A DNA stretch of 64,000 nt from Trichuris trichiura (GCA_037903355.1 JBAJFE010000004.1:2356001-2420000); one strand, 5' to 3'; shown: positions 34,390 to 46,354, counted from the first letter of the stretch. Made by a program: numbers and translations. The notes: generated from the letters alone by a model not told the origin.

Positions 34390-34780
34390 TATGTTCGTTA
34401 AGAAAGTGACTCTTGTCTCCACGTGGTCTATGTCTGATGGCAAGAAAGCCAGTCTGCATCATAAGCGCAGCAAAGCTTTGATTGATGAAGTACATGTGTG
34501 TATGCTTAAGCTCAGAAGCTTTCCTCGACACTGTGCAGCTACTGCCTACTATGGGCACATGAGTACGTGTGCTCAGATTGCTTCCGCGGTGTTGCAAGTG
34601 TCACTACATTTTGTGCGACAGATGAAGAGGAAATATACGGTTGTGTGGGAGTTTTGCTTTCCCTTGACAGCGTTTCTTGTTTCACATATCTGCCTTCAGC
34701 ATTTCTGTTTCATGGAAACCACTCTGGAAATAGCAAAAACTATGAGATTGGCCTTGTCATCAATAGTTTGTTGTAGCTAA
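34390..34780 (+). repeat. Internal module, copy 1
   Basis: The segment with GCGCAGCAAAGCTTTGATTG, GTGTGCTCAGATTGCTTC and TTTCTGTTTCATGGAAA is found inverted at about 41450-41800 and, less complete, at 44200-44400. It carries a 129-codon frame here (34391-34780) whose core CAQIAS-VL recurs in the inverted copy. No family recognised. Confidence 0.65.
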
Positions 34781-34804
34781 AATGCTTTACTGTGGATGAC
34801 TTAC

Positions 34805-35455
34805 ATCACTGTAAGTGCCAATGTGGAGTTGCAGTTACGCACGCTGGAATTCTCTTTGTGATATCCCGTGAATAATGGAGTTACAGTGCAGTGACATACG
34901 CTGGAATTCTTTTTGTGATATCCCGTGCATAATGAAGTTATAGTGCAGTTACACACGCTGGAATTACACAGCTGGAATTCCCTTTGTGATATTCCGTGCA
35001 TACTGCAGTTACACACGCTGGAATTCCCGTTGTGATATCCCGTGCATAATGGAGTTACAGTGCAGTGGCATACGCTGGAATTTCCTTTGTGATATTCCGT
35101 GCATACTGCAGTTACACACACTGGAATTCCCGTTGTGGTATCCCGTGCAAAATGGAGTTACAGTGCAGCTACACACGCTGGAATTTCCTTTGTGATATTC
35201 CGTGCATACTGCAGTTACACACGCTGGAATTCCCGTTGTGATATCCTGTGCATAATCGAGTTACAGTGCAGTGACATACGCTGGAATTCCCTTTGTGATA
35301 TCCTGTACATACTGCAGTTACGGTGCAGTTACACACGCCGGAATTCCCTTTGTGACATCCCGTGCATAGTAGAGTTACAGTGCAGTTACACACGCTGGAA
35401 TTGCCTTTGTGATATCCCGTACATACTGCAGTTACACATGCTGGAATTACACACG
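34805..35455 (+). repeat. Minisatellite alternating 57- and 46-bp units
   Basis: About a dozen units, each containing ACACACGCTGGAATTCCC, TTTGTGATATCCCGTGCATA and a GCAGTTACA word. Start-to-start spacing of GCTGGAATT is 57, 57, then repeatedly 46 and 57. Long frames through it on both strands are by-products of the repeat. Confidence 0.95.
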
Positions 35456-35456
35456 G

Positions 35457-35870
35457 AATGAACTAGATCCAGCAGTGGTTATACCCTTCTTAAGCGGCAT
35501 ACCTTCGTGCGATATCTATCTATGTTAGTTGCTTTGCGTGGTTACACAAAGTATCATTAGTTCTTCTGAAACGGAGTTATCAGACAAGAGTAGAGTCAGT
35601 TTTCTTCTGTTTCTCACTGTCTGTAACGCCTGCCATGGAAGATACCTAAGTGTATTGGATTACACATTATGGATGTTAAGCCAATCTGGCGCTTTCAGCA
35701 AGTACTTGTACCAGTGGAAACGTTATGACAAGGACTATTTACTGTTCGGACTCCTTATGTTGGATTCGCAAGGTTTAGTACTTAGAATGAACTAGATCCA
35801 GTAGTGGTTATATCCTTCTTAAGCGGCATATCTTCGTGCGATATCTATTTGTGCTTGTTGCTTGGCGAGG
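35457..35870 (+). repeat. ~88-bp direct repeat, 329 bp apart
   Basis: GAATGAACTAGATCCAG, then GTGGTTATA and CTTCTTAAGCGGCAT, CTTCGTGCGATATCTAT occur at 35457 and 35786 with few differences. The first copy directly follows the minisatellite. Confidence 0.85.
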
Positions 35871-35999
35871 TTGGGTATGGGTTTATGTTTGGGTTGATGT
35901 CAGAATGTAAGATGTGTTGTCAGCAGGCGTTTTGAGTATGCACCTCAAATATATGGAAATGGTATGCAGTTACTAAGTCTTAGGAGCAAAGTGAGGAGG

Positions 36000-36160
36000 A
36001 AAGAGAGTAACTGCGCCGGCGGGGAGACCGTTTTGAACTTAGAGGGGGGCTAGCTAGGTTAAAGAAAAGCAGGTAAGCTGGAGGGTGCAGTAGGTTAAGG
36101 AAAAGCGGGTAAGGTGGGGGTTCTGTAAGTTAAAAAAAGCAGGTGTGCAGGTCTGCGGGA
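36000..36160 (+). repeat. G-rich irregular tandem repeat
   Basis: The word GTTAA(A/G)GAAAAGC(A/G)GGTAAG recurs three to four times at about 40-45-bp spacing. Confidence 0.6.
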
Positions 36161-36599
36161 AGCTGAAAATTCAAAAGAAAATGATTACAGTAGATAAAAG
36201 AAAAGAACTCTAAAGGGAAAGAAAAGGACTGTGTCACATAAGTATGAGGTGATAATCATTGGCACAGTGACGGCGACGCTGGTTGCTCAACTCTGCATCA
36301 ATTCTTACTGGTTAATGCCAGTCATCCATTAAATCGAGACTGTCTTACCTCAAGTTCAACTCGAAAACTGACCAGTTGCCCGATAAACGCGTTCTGCAGC
36401 ACTGCATCAGCTATGTACGACGAATCGTATTGAGTAGGTTTATTGGATGTCTATTACAACTGTTGCTGGCAAAACACAGATGAATAGATCGTAGAAGCGG
36501 ATAAACATAGCGCATGCAGTGAATATTAATTGCACTGGCCAAAACGAATAAGCTAGGAATGGTCTTCATCACTCTCTGGCAGTGCATCGTCTTCTGTGC

Positions 36600-37400
36600 C
36601 GTCAAACAGAGTAGAAATGGGGCACTTTTGGGAAGACTTCATAATGGTTGACGTCTTTACCTTGCTCCATGCTTTCATTACGAACTGGCAGAGCAAATTG
36701 ACCGATGCTGCTCACATTTATCTGCCAGCTATGTACCTCTTCTGCCCTTTAGTTATACATTCTTTCCACTGTTCTCGCATAATAAAGTCTTTAAAGATCT
36801 TATTAATGCAAACGTTCAGCGGTTGTAGAACTGATGTAAGCCCACCGAGGATTACGGCTGTTTCTATTTTATATTCCTTTAAATGTGATTTTATTGTTTC
36901 TGCCAAGTGACGTCGGAATGAGTCCTACACCAGTATGATTCTGTTGCTGCTATGCCAAGGCCTTTTTCTCCAGATGTTGTCAATCCACAATCTCACACCT
37001 TGTTGATCCATCCAACCGTTCTCATGAAAGCGGACAAAGGCGCCTCCTTTGGCCTTCATTTCCTCTTAAATATCACCACAGGCTTCAGCTTCATTCCATT
37101 AGCTAGGCACGATAGCACCACCGTGAAGTAGGTACTTTCATTGCTAGTGCCTTTCACTACAATAAACTTTGTGCCTTTACCATCCATTGTTCTATTGCAA
37201 ATTACAGCGAAAAATATTGACCTTTCATCCATGTTACCGATGCTGCGCAATGGAAACTCATTTCTTCTTGTCAGTTTTCTGACATAGCTGGAAACAATTT
37301 CCTGAGATAGAGCAGTTTCATTTCTTCTGTAAAACACCGCTCCGACTTTTGCTTATTTGCAGATCGCACGCTACGCGTCTTTAAAAACGATACATGTAAA
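36600..37400 (-). pseudogene. Pogo/POGK-like transposase, left copy
   Basis: Minus-strand pieces include NMDERSIFFAVICNRTMDGK, FTVVLSCLANGMKLKPVVIF and ILGGLTSVLQPLNVCINKIF, which belong to the DDE_1 catalytic domain of pogo/jerky transposases. The N-terminal DNA-binding part is absent. Several frameshifts break it. Confidence 0.82.
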
Positions 37401-37518
37401 CTTTATCGCGTGCCGCTCTGTTACCGCGCTCTCAGTGGCAACTGAAGAAACCATGTGACTAAGGAAGAATAAGTTTCCTTAACGAAGGAATTTTTCAGTT
37501 TTACTCGGCCTATTCTGC

Positions 37519-38715
37519 ATGCGAGCAATGGGGAGGAGAAGATACAAAGCTGGGTTCAAGTTGGAAGTCGTCGTGATGGCAAAAGAAAGCAACAATGCAC
37601 AGGCTGCCAGGAAGCATCGCATTAACCGGAAGATGGTGATAAATTGGAGGAAACAGGAAGAGGCCTTGAAGAAGATGTTGAAGAAACAATGCGCAAGACG
37701 CTCAGGCATCCCCTCCTGGTCAGAACTGGAGAACAGTTTAGCAGAGTGAGTACGAGAACAGTGACAGAGCGCCTGTATCATCAAATGGACAGATAGAAAG
37801 ATGAATCGTTGAACTGGGCCCACTGCAACCCATACTTATCCTACGCCTTTACAGTAACGGCTGGATGGTGCAGCAGTTTCGTGAAAAGGAAGGACCTCGT
37901 CCTGAGACAGACGACAAAAATTGCGCGAAAAAGGCCCGTGGATTTCGAGGATAAGCTGTGTAACTTCCGGCGGTACATTTACACGTATCTTTTCTGAAGA
38001 AGCGTAGCGTGCGATCTCCAAATAAGCAAAAGTCGAAACGCTGTTTTACAGAAGAAATAAAAGTGTGTTCTATCTCACGAAATTGTATTTCCAGGCAAAG
38101 CCGGAAATTGACAAGAGGAAATGAGTTTTCATTGGGTAACATCAGTAATATAGATGACGCGCCAATATTTTTCCATATGATTGGCAATAGAACCATGGAT
38201 AGTAAAGGCACAAAGTTTATTGTAGTGAAGGGCCATGAAAGAACTCACTTCAAGGTGATGCTGTTTTGCGTAGCTAATGGAATGAAGCTGAAGCCCATGG
38301 TCATATTTAAGAGAAAAAGAAGGCCAAAGGAAGATTTTCCTTCTGGCGCCTTTGTTCACTTTTATGAGAATGGCTGGATGGATGAACAGGTGTGAGCTTG
38401 TGAATTGACGGCATCTGGAGAAAAAGTCTGGGCATGGTAACAACAGAAGCTTATTGGTTCGGGACTCATTCCGAAGTGACGCAGCACAAACAATAGAATC
38501 ACATTTAAACGAATATAAAATAGAAACAACCGTAATCCCTGGAGGGCTTACACCAGTCCTGCAACCGCTAGATGTTTGCATTAATAAGTGCTTTAAAGAC
38601 TACATTCGAAAAGAGTGGAAAGAATGGATGGCAAACGGGCTGAAAACGTACACAGCCGGCGGACGAATGCGAGCGCCATCGCTCAGTTTGCTGTGCTGTG
38701 CCAGCTCATAATAAA
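37519..38715 (+). pseudogene. Pogo/POGK-like transposase, right copy
   Basis: Begins with a Psq/Brinker-type DNA-binding helix-turn-helix (RRRYKAGFKLEVVVMAKES, then KMVINWRKQEEAL). After a gap it continues with the DDE_1 domain: IFFHMIGNRTMDSKGTKFIV, LFCVANGMKLKPMVIFKRK, IPGGLTPVLQPLDVCINK, RKEWKEWM. Frames are broken at about 37750 and 38396. A degraded CENP-B-type helix-turn-helix would lie in between. Confidence 0.85.
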
Positions 38716-39249
38716 AGCATGGAGCAAACTAAAGTCGGAAACCGTTATGAAATCTTTCTGAAAGTGCTCTTTTTTACCCTGTTGCACGACACAGAAGACG
38801 ATGAACTGCCAGACAATGACCTTACCATTCTTAGCTTAGTCGTTTTGTCCCGTGCAATTACTATTCGCTAAATCATGCACCATGTTTATCCTCTTCTGCA
38901 ATCTATTCATCTGTTTTTTACATGCACTAGTTGTAACAGATGTTCAATAAATCTATTCAATACGATTCATTTTTCATAGCCTACGCAATGCTGTAAAACA
39001 CGCGCTAATCGGCAGCTGATCAGTTTTCGCTATGAACTAGAGACAAGACAGTTTTGATTGAATGGATGATGGGCATTAACAGGAAACTAACTAATCAGAA
39101 TTGACCTAGACTTGAACAATCAGCGCCGCCGTCACTGGGCTAATCATTATCACTCTTTACTTACATACACTAACAATCTTTTTGAAAATAACTGACTAGT
39201 TCAGATTAAGGTTCAAATAACCGAGAAGCAAATAACCAACCAATCACGA

Positions 39250-42200
39250 AAAAGTGAAGGGTACTAAAGGAGAAAACAAAGTTCGTTTAGGCCACTGCCC
39301 CCTTGACTGTCATGAAAATATGCACTTTTACAACACTTACCTGTACTCTAAAAATTTCAGACGATTACAAAATGCGAAGCTCTGGAAATTTAATGAAAAT
39401 TCTAGCAGCTGCATGACGCAGCACTCATTTACGACTGCAGGGAATCATGAAAAAAGTGAAAGGTCTCGAAGGAGAAAATGCGACGGATCATCACGATAAC
39501 GCGCTCTCTTACTGAATATAAGAACTTGAAACGTTTTGTCTTTTGTACGTTTTCTGACTTACTTGAAGGCCCAATAGACACAGTGCTCCCGTTTGAGCTA
39601 TTCGTAGCTTCACGAATACATGTTCTAACGATTACTGTTATCTTGCCGCGGTCGTCGTATCACAAAGCACGGCAACCTGTAAGACCAAAACATTCAGAAA
39701 CTGTATGAAATATGAGATATCATACACTTTTACATACGTACCTGCAACGAAACCATACTCTCTAAAGATTTTACAAGGTTGTAGAATGTAAAGCCGCGGA
39801 AATTCAAGCAGCTGCAAGACGCAGCACTGAATGTATTCATTCACGAGTCGGAGGATCAAAGAAAAAGTGAAAGCTCCCAAAGGAGAAAGAGAAATATGTT
39901 TTCGCGACTGGAAGCGATTGCTCATCATGAAAACATCCTTCTTTACAGAAAGCGAGAACTTGAAAAGGTTTCGCCATTTGTCCGCCGTCTTACTTTTTGA
40001 AGGCCCAATAAACATTCGACCAGTTCAGGCACTTGCAGGGAGCATTTAGCCATCGTAATTTAATCGCCGTGAGGTACCGATGTCCTGCTTACGAACATTT
40101 CTGTAAACATTTAACAACTCATCAGGAAGCAGCATACACCGACAAGACGACCGTATTTTTTGCTTCTTTGTTAGACAACGGAAGCTGGCGAGATGGCTGA
40201 AACAAGTTTGTCCTCCAGCTGACTTTCCTGCATTCGACAAGTCTAAGCGCTTGCAGAATTTAATCTTCGTGGAATGGTAGTGCCCCACCTGCGAACACTT
40301 CTGTGAAAGCTTAATAACTCCTCCAAGACTTCTAGGTTGTTCAAAGACTTGGGCAACCTTCCTTTTTTCTCCACATAAGCTCTCTTTTGATGGACAAGAC
40401 ATTAACTGATTTCGTAAGCACGCAACAAATGGAGCTCCCCAGATGATTTCGGCAATAAATCCTTACATGGTTAGCTAACGTCCTGTACAGACTGGTCACG
40501 CCAGAGCTATTAACAGAAGCAACCACTTTCAAGAAAGCACATAAGCTTTCTTAATATTTAAAGTTCAAGAATTTTTTCACATGGGCAGAATTCATGGTTC
40601 CGGTCAACACAAGCATGGATTCCACAAGCGGATACGCCCGTCAGTAGTAACGTAAAAGAGCAACCGATCAACGTCGAACAGTGTTTAGTCAGTCAAAAAT
40701 GATCACGTCAACGAGGCTAACACTTTCGTGCCAAATCTGCCGCCAGTATAAGTTGCAAAATCTGAAAGAGCAGACTTCAGTAACTTTACGTATAGCGCTC
40801 TGTGATTTCTCTACACTTCACATTGCCTCTGCATTAGTAAGGCTCCGCGCATGTATGACAGAAGAATCAAACCTTAATGGACGGCCAAGTGGGAAATATC
40901 ATCAAGACAATCTCTTGACCACGATGAACAATTTGAGGCACCCATTATTACCCTTAGCTATGACTGGAAACAGCGCCTGGAACAAAGCATCAATTTCCCC
41001 TGCACCTGGGTGATTGATCTTCCCTAAGACATACGTACATGGCGGTGCCTCATCCGGTCATTCGTTGAGGTATATTGTGAGCTAAGAACCATAGTGAGAA
41101 GCAGAAAGTTGCGTTTGTTAGTACACAAGTGCTACCAACGGACTGATGCATTGAAACAGTCAAAACCCATACAGGACACAAGTCGTTACTGTATATGTAC
41201 CTAAAAGGAAATTACTTCGCTTCAACCTTTTAGAAGACATATAAATTTAACAACATTCAATTTCAGATTCCCTTGAATATCGACAGTTCGTTTCCTTCAC
41301 TCCGCTATGCACTGCATATTAAAAAAAGGATTTCAACGTGTCTACAGCGAGCTTGAAGTTCACACAGGCGCTTAGAGTGACGCAATTCGTCCGCAGTAAA
41401 GCATTTAGCTTCGAGAAATTGTGAATCTGAAGGCCATTTTCCCAGTTCTTCCGATGTTCAGGGTCATTTCCATGAAACAGAAACGCCAAAAGTAGGCACG
41501 TGAAAGACTATACGCTGGCCACAGAGAGCAATGTACCAACGTGAGCGCATCTTTCGTCTCCATTCGTGGTACAAAATGTACTCACACCAGCAACACTAGT
41601 GAAGCAATCTGAGCACACTTATACGTGTCGAATAAGCAGCCACTAACTGCAACAGGTAGACGAAAGTTCTGCATCTTAAGCCTTGATACATGTCTTATCA
41701 ATCCGAGCCTTGCTGCGCATATATTCCAGGATGCCCAGGACACGCAAATGGAGAATAATTCAAAAGTATTAGGACATAAGTACAAACAGGCCATTCTGAA
41801 AGTGAAAGGATTGCAAACTGGCTGCTATTGTTAAGCATAGTGCTCTAAGATGGTCAACAAAATGCATGTACGTCGTACAACACTTTGCACATCCAACAAT
41901 AGTCGGTGTGTCTTTCTTATGCATTAAAAACTGAGCGACGCAAGCAAACGCAACAAAACAGTGAAACTTACGCTTTCATCCGAAGTCAAAGGTCCATAAC
42001 ACAGCTTGAATCTCCAGCAACGAACTTTCTGTCTCTAACCCGAGCTATTGTTTGAAGAGCAGCGAACCCCACTGAACAGTGTGAACTCAACTTGAACGGC
42101 TGAAAGTGGGCCAGCTAGTCAAGGGACGCTTTAATCGTAAACCTAGCGCTTCCACTTCCACAAATCAGAAACACCAGAAGTAATTTTTGCCAAACCATAT

Positions 42201-44430
42201 ACCATTTTCATGAAAGCGGAAAATCCTTACAACAATCTCTCCCTCCAATCACAGAACAAAGTTGAAAGAAAAATGTCCAAAACTGATTCCACTCACACAC
42301 CTTCACGATGGATAAAGCGCACTTCAACCACTGCAGTTAAGGAATGGAAACTCTTTATGCCGTTCAACGCGAAACTTTAACTACCTATGCAAAGTCAGCA
42401 GCTGTAACTTTCCAGTGTGCATCATTTTGCTTTCAGACCTTCATCCAAAAAAACAGGTGTAGGAAGGGCTACCACTGATTAACTAAATAACTGCTGTCAC
42501 AATTCCTTGACCGGCAGCCGACTGTTTTAAAATTTCCGCTGAGGTGAATCATAGCTGCAAGCAACACTTGTAATGAAACGATCGCTTGAGCAGCAGTCGG
42601 GTGACAAGGAGCGATCTTCTTATGCGCACATGAATTCCCACTGAATATATGAAAACTTCCGGGTGCTGTCTTTGGAGCCTGCTGCAGACCATAAACATAC
42701 CAAACGATCCATGACTATATCGTAAACAACAGCGTCCTGTAACAACAAAGAAAATGGAAACTATGGGTCACGGAATACATTTTCACAAACTTACCGATCA
42801 CGACATCAACATTCTTCAGGTCTTTATGATGAGTAGACACGGAAAAGTGAATCAGCCGCAAACAGCTGTATACACTACTTCAATGTGTCTACTGAGGTAA
42901 CTCTAACAGTCTTCCTTCTCATCCGCAATTTTTTCTTCGAAGAAAATTTTTGATGTAACAATTTGCCGCTCTCCTAAGGAGAACTCTGAGAAAGCACAAG
43001 TGTTCGACTCAGAAAGCCAAATACCGCCAACATACGCTTCACTAAGAACCATTGCTTACATGGGATACTTCAACGAAAAAGCATTCACTGCTACCACAAA
43101 CATTGCAGCGCTCAATTTTCAGCTTGTTGTCGACCCATTCTTAATAATGTTACGCAGAATCTCACAGGCAATCCCAAATCATGGCGAGTAGCCATAGAAA
43201 CACAACACTGTTTCATTAAGCTGGAAAAAAGGAACGATTTGAGCACTCTTTTTGTAGAAGGCAGGTGAAGACATTAAGTCATTTCGTAAGTGTGCAAGAA
43301 ATTAAGCTCACCAGACGATTTTACCAAGGAACACCTAGATAATTAGCTAACGGTCTGTACAAACTGATCACGTCACGGCGACTAACAGAAGCAACCATCC
43401 TCAGAAACTATTTCAGCTTTCCTAATGTTTAAAATTCCGCAATTTTCTTCCATTGGCACGATTCTCAGTTCCAGTCACAACAAGCATGCGTTCCACAAGT
43501 TGCTACTCTCCTCAGGAGCAATGCGACGGAGCAACAGTTCAACATGGAACAATATCCCATGCAAAAGATGATCACCACAAAGACGCTAATACTTTCCTGC
43601 CAAATGTCCCTGTACTATTAGTCGCAGAACCCAAAGAAGAGACATCACTATGTCTAGGTTCACTGAACTGTGATTACTCTCCACTTTTCACTGCTTCTGC
43701 ATCTCACACTAAGGCTTCGTGCATGTACTACAGAAGAATCAAAACTTAACGCACAAATAAGCGCGAATTATCATTGAAACAATCGCTTCCGTGATAAGGT
43801 TGATCGCAGTGAACAATTTCAGTAATCCGAAAGGATTAGTCGTAAATGCCAACAGCGGCAGGGACAATGCGCCTGTTTCTGTCGCACGTGCGTGATTGAT
43901 TTCCCCTACGACATATGTACCTGACGGTGCCTCGTCTGGTCGTCCGTTGAAGTATACCATCAGCTGAGGACAGCGGTGAATGGCAGAAAGTTACACTTGT
44001 GAAAACGCAGGTACTACAAACGCTCTGATGTACTGAAATAGTCAAAAGTCATACAAGACACAAGTCATTACTCTACACGTACCCTAAAGAAAATCACTCT
44101 GCTTCGACCTTTCGGAAGACAGGTACTTAACCACACAGAATTTTAATCTTCCTTGACAAACGACAGTTCGTACTCTTGCCGGCTAAGCCACCACCAACTG
44201 CACTATGCAGAGGAAAGCTTTGCAGCTTAAGCCTAGACGCATATGCTTCATAGATCTCAGCTCCGCTGTGATCATATTCCAGGATGATTACCACACGCAA
44301 ATGGCGAAGAATTCAAAAGTATTCCTACGTACGTGCAAACAAGCCTTTGTGAAAGCGAAACGACTTCAAACTAGCTGCTATTTTGAAGCAAAGTGAACGA
44401 AGATAGTCAGTTAAAGTCCATGTAGGTCGT
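39250..44430. repeat. Degenerate direct and inverted repeat modules inside the 13-kb element
   Basis: About 39254, 39458 and 39866 each start a copy of GTGAAAG..C.AAAGGAGAAA with GAACTTGAAA..TTT and GAAGGCCCAATA. A longer block at 40420-41430 returns at 43290-44120 (TAGCTAACG-CTGTACA, AACAGAAGCAACCA, GTTCCAC AAG), and 41690-41960 returns at 44260-44480. No frame in this 5 kb has recognisable protein character. Confidence 0.65.
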
Positions 44431-44438
44431 ACAGAATT

Positions 44439-44780
44439 CTATACATCCAACATAAGAAACGGTGTGTCTTTCTTATAGATCAAAAGTTGAACGACGCGAG
44501 CAAACGTGGCGAAACAGTCAAACCAATCAATGGCGACGACGAAAAATAACAGTATTATACCTCCGAGTAGCACCAATAATTTAGATTCAGCCATTATGGA
44601 GACCGTTGAGTGGAGTTCAACGTAACACCAATTTGAATGCATACTAACGTCACTGTTGCAATAGATGTTCACTGCAATTTCATAGACAGACCTGCGTTGA
44701 CTGCACGGAATTGAAAGACGGCAGCAAACCAGACACGTGCACTGTGCTCTGCTCATAATAAGCATGGTTCTTTTGTTCAA
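44439..44780 (-). CDS. Candidate 113-aa membrane protein in the 13-kb element
   Basis: A minus-strand frame with a Cys-rich N-terminal half and a strong hydrophobic segment (LLVLLGGIILLFFVVAI) followed by FARVVQLLIYKKDTP. A related, broken stretch (CVAQFLMHKKDTP) lies at about 41900-41960. It is downstream, within the element, of the right-arm promoter. No family recognised; may be chance. Confidence 0.25.
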   Translation of the reverse strand: MNKRTMLIMSRAQCTCLVCCRLSIPCSQRRSVYEIAVNIYCNSDVSMHSNWCYVELHSTVSIMAESKLLVLLGGIILLFFVVAIDWFDCFATFARVVQLLIYKKDTPFLMLDV

Positions 44781-45021
44781 CAGAATAACATTAACACATC
44801 CAAATGGGCGACCACTAACAAATGTTCAACTAATCATCAACGGAAAAAATGACGCAGTGTAGTAACGCCGGAAGTGAAGTTAACCAGACGGTGTTTATCA
44901 TTACAGACCATCATGTGATCATAACTGCTCAGTACTACAATGAGGTCAAATAGAGGTCACGAGGAAAGCTCCTCTTCGTTTCGTGGCGTGAAATGTTGAA
45001 CGCTCTAGCGAATCAGCTTAA

Positions 45022-45336
45022 TCAAACAACGTAGGCAGCTGAGGTCTTCCTAAGGTTGCATATATTTTTCCGCACACAGACCACCACTGAAACTTTGGCC
45101 ATTTCAAACAACACCTCAGCGTTAAGCGCTTTAAAGGAGCATTCCATAACTTCTCCCAGACGCTTTCTGAATAGCAAGTATACTGCTAAGTAAATTTTGA
45201 GTTGTTTCTCAGAAAAGGCGAGCTCGGAGCACCAAGGTCGATTCCTTTCTTGAAATGGATGCCAGGTATAGCGTCGTATATAAGCTTCTGCTTCCACGGT
45301 ATGGGCAAGTGAAAAGTGGTTGAACGTCGTGTACAT
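45022..45336 (-). CDS. TIR-encoded frame, right arm, 104 aa
   Basis: Open from MYTTFNHFSLAH to SAAYVV, about 170 bp downstream of the inward TATA box. A hydrophobic patch (LKIYLAVYLLF) and Cys residues are present, with no domain I recognise. The left copy has the same length with one stop and about 25 amino-acid differences against three silent ones. This is not what purifying selection predicts, so the frame may not be the coding one. Confidence 0.3.
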   Translation of the reverse strand: MYTTFNHFSLAHTVEAEAYIRRYTWHPFQERNRPWCSELAFSEKQLKIYLAVYLLFRKRLGEVMECSFKALNAEVLFEMAKVSVVVCVRKNICNLRKTSAAYVV

Positions 45337-45500
45337 AGTGTAATTGGTGAGCTACTTTCCATGCTTCATTAGAGAAGAATGTATTGGATGTCCTGATGAA
45401 TACACGACAAAACGAACTACGAAGGAGAGAGAGAGAGAGAGACGCAACCGGACGACACCGGCACAGTATCCACACTGACCGCCACCACTAGCAATGACCA

Positions 45501-45509
45501 CTTTATATA
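45501..45509 (-). promoter_or_regulatory. TATA box, right arm, facing inward
   Basis: Complement of CTTTATATA reads TATATAAAG, matching the left arm in sequence and spacing to the CT tract. Confidence 0.55.
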
Positions 45510-46163
45510 CCTTTTCTCTGAGTAAATACTTTGGGGCATTGCATAATTGTCTGTTTGCCACGTGCTTCCCTAATTGTCGAAGTTAAATGATTGGTCAGTT
45601 TGGCCACGGCTAACTTCGGTGACCTTCCTCGTGACTGCCGTGGTCACATGAGCACTTGTTTATTACACATAGATTATGACTAATCAATCGGCAATGCGGA
45701 AATGGAAACAACACATCAGTATACTTACCATCCATTCATACGCATCACTGTGGAGGTACATCTGCTGTCCGATTTTACTCTGTAGTAAAATTGAAACTGA
45801 CCACAGACAATGTAAGTTTCTCTCGCTGCGATTAAGTTGAACAAGTGCCCTCTCAGCCGAAGAGTAAAACCAGTCGGGCCAGCCGAATAAACGCTTTTCC
45901 ATCAACCACGTACACTTGAAAACGCGGTGTTTTGTAACGGGCTGTGTTTTCATGGTTGTAAGGTCTTCTAAGGCTTTTCCCGTTTTTTCGTTGTGCTGTT
46001 ATCTGTGATTAAACTAAAACAACTGCTCTACCAACGGATGGATGAGCCGTTATTAAGAAAATGTACAGATCGGATCGACCTGACGGCTGAGGTTCCCGCC
46101 ACGGTCGGTCGGAAGGAGCGGCCTGCTAACATAATGACCGACCTGACGGCGGCGCACTTAGCG

Positions 46164-46200
46164 CTGATGACGGGCCCCGGCGTGGCCCGAAAGCTCCGCA
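46164..46200 (+). ncRNA. Hammerhead-ribozyme-like motif 1
   Basis: CTGATGA, one extra C, a 5-bp stem GGGCC/GGCCC with a 7-nt loop, then GAAAGCT. The extra base before stem II and the tiny stem III (AGCT palindrome) fit Penelope-type minimal hammerheads. Stem I pairing was not convincing by eye. Confidence 0.45.
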
Positions 46201-46354
46201 GGATAGACGTTTGGAATAAACGTTTTTCATTAACGAACGGGTAGAAAAAACCGCAAAAATTTTATTTTGAATAACACACCCGTTAGAAGAGAGAGAAAAA
46301 AGAAAAAGAAGAATCAAAATGTACAGATATCAATACACTCAACTTTTTTAATGT

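Larger units (their letters stand above)
36225..39170. mobile_element. Head-to-head pair of pogo-like elements
   Basis: Outer ends are inverted copies: GTGATAATCATTGGCACAGT on the left and its diverged complement ending near 39155 on the right. The arms then run inward through transposase genes on opposite strands (minus at left, plus at right) and meet near 37400-37520. Each copy lost its 5' part to a different extent. Nested inside the 13-kb structure. Confidence 0.7.
32728..45941. mobile_element. 13.2-kb element with ~1.1-kb terminal inverted repeats
   Basis: Sequence from about 32728 to 33870 reappears in inverted orientation at 44890-45941 at roughly 85-90% identity by eye. The outermost matching base pairs are CCCGTT at 32728 and AACGGG ending 45941. 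Both are flanked by CTGTG (32723-32727, 45942-45946), a possible 5-bp target duplication. The interior carries inverted and direct repeat modules, a minisatellite and a nested pogo-like pair. No transposase belonging to it was recognised, so it is probably non-autonomous, foldback-like. Superfamily unknown. The exact ends are inferred; the inverted arms themselves are directly seen. Confidence 0.7.
44890..45941 (-). repeat. Right terminal inverted repeat
   Basis: Inverted copy of 32728-33870 lacking the 103-bp tandem duplication. It keeps the TATA box, the CT tract and an open 105-codon frame. Confidence 0.85.

Noticed and set aside
34805..35455. CRISPR-like regular repeats
   Set aside because: Units are contiguous and similar throughout, without unique spacers, in a eukaryotic repeat element; it is a minisatellite.
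34801..35461. Long frames through the minisatellite on both strands
   Set aside because: They follow from the repeat period and have no protein character beyond the repeated words.
35457..35870. A small LTR retrotransposon between the 88-bp direct repeats
   Set aside because: No TG..CA ends, primer-binding site or target duplication, and only 240 bp between.
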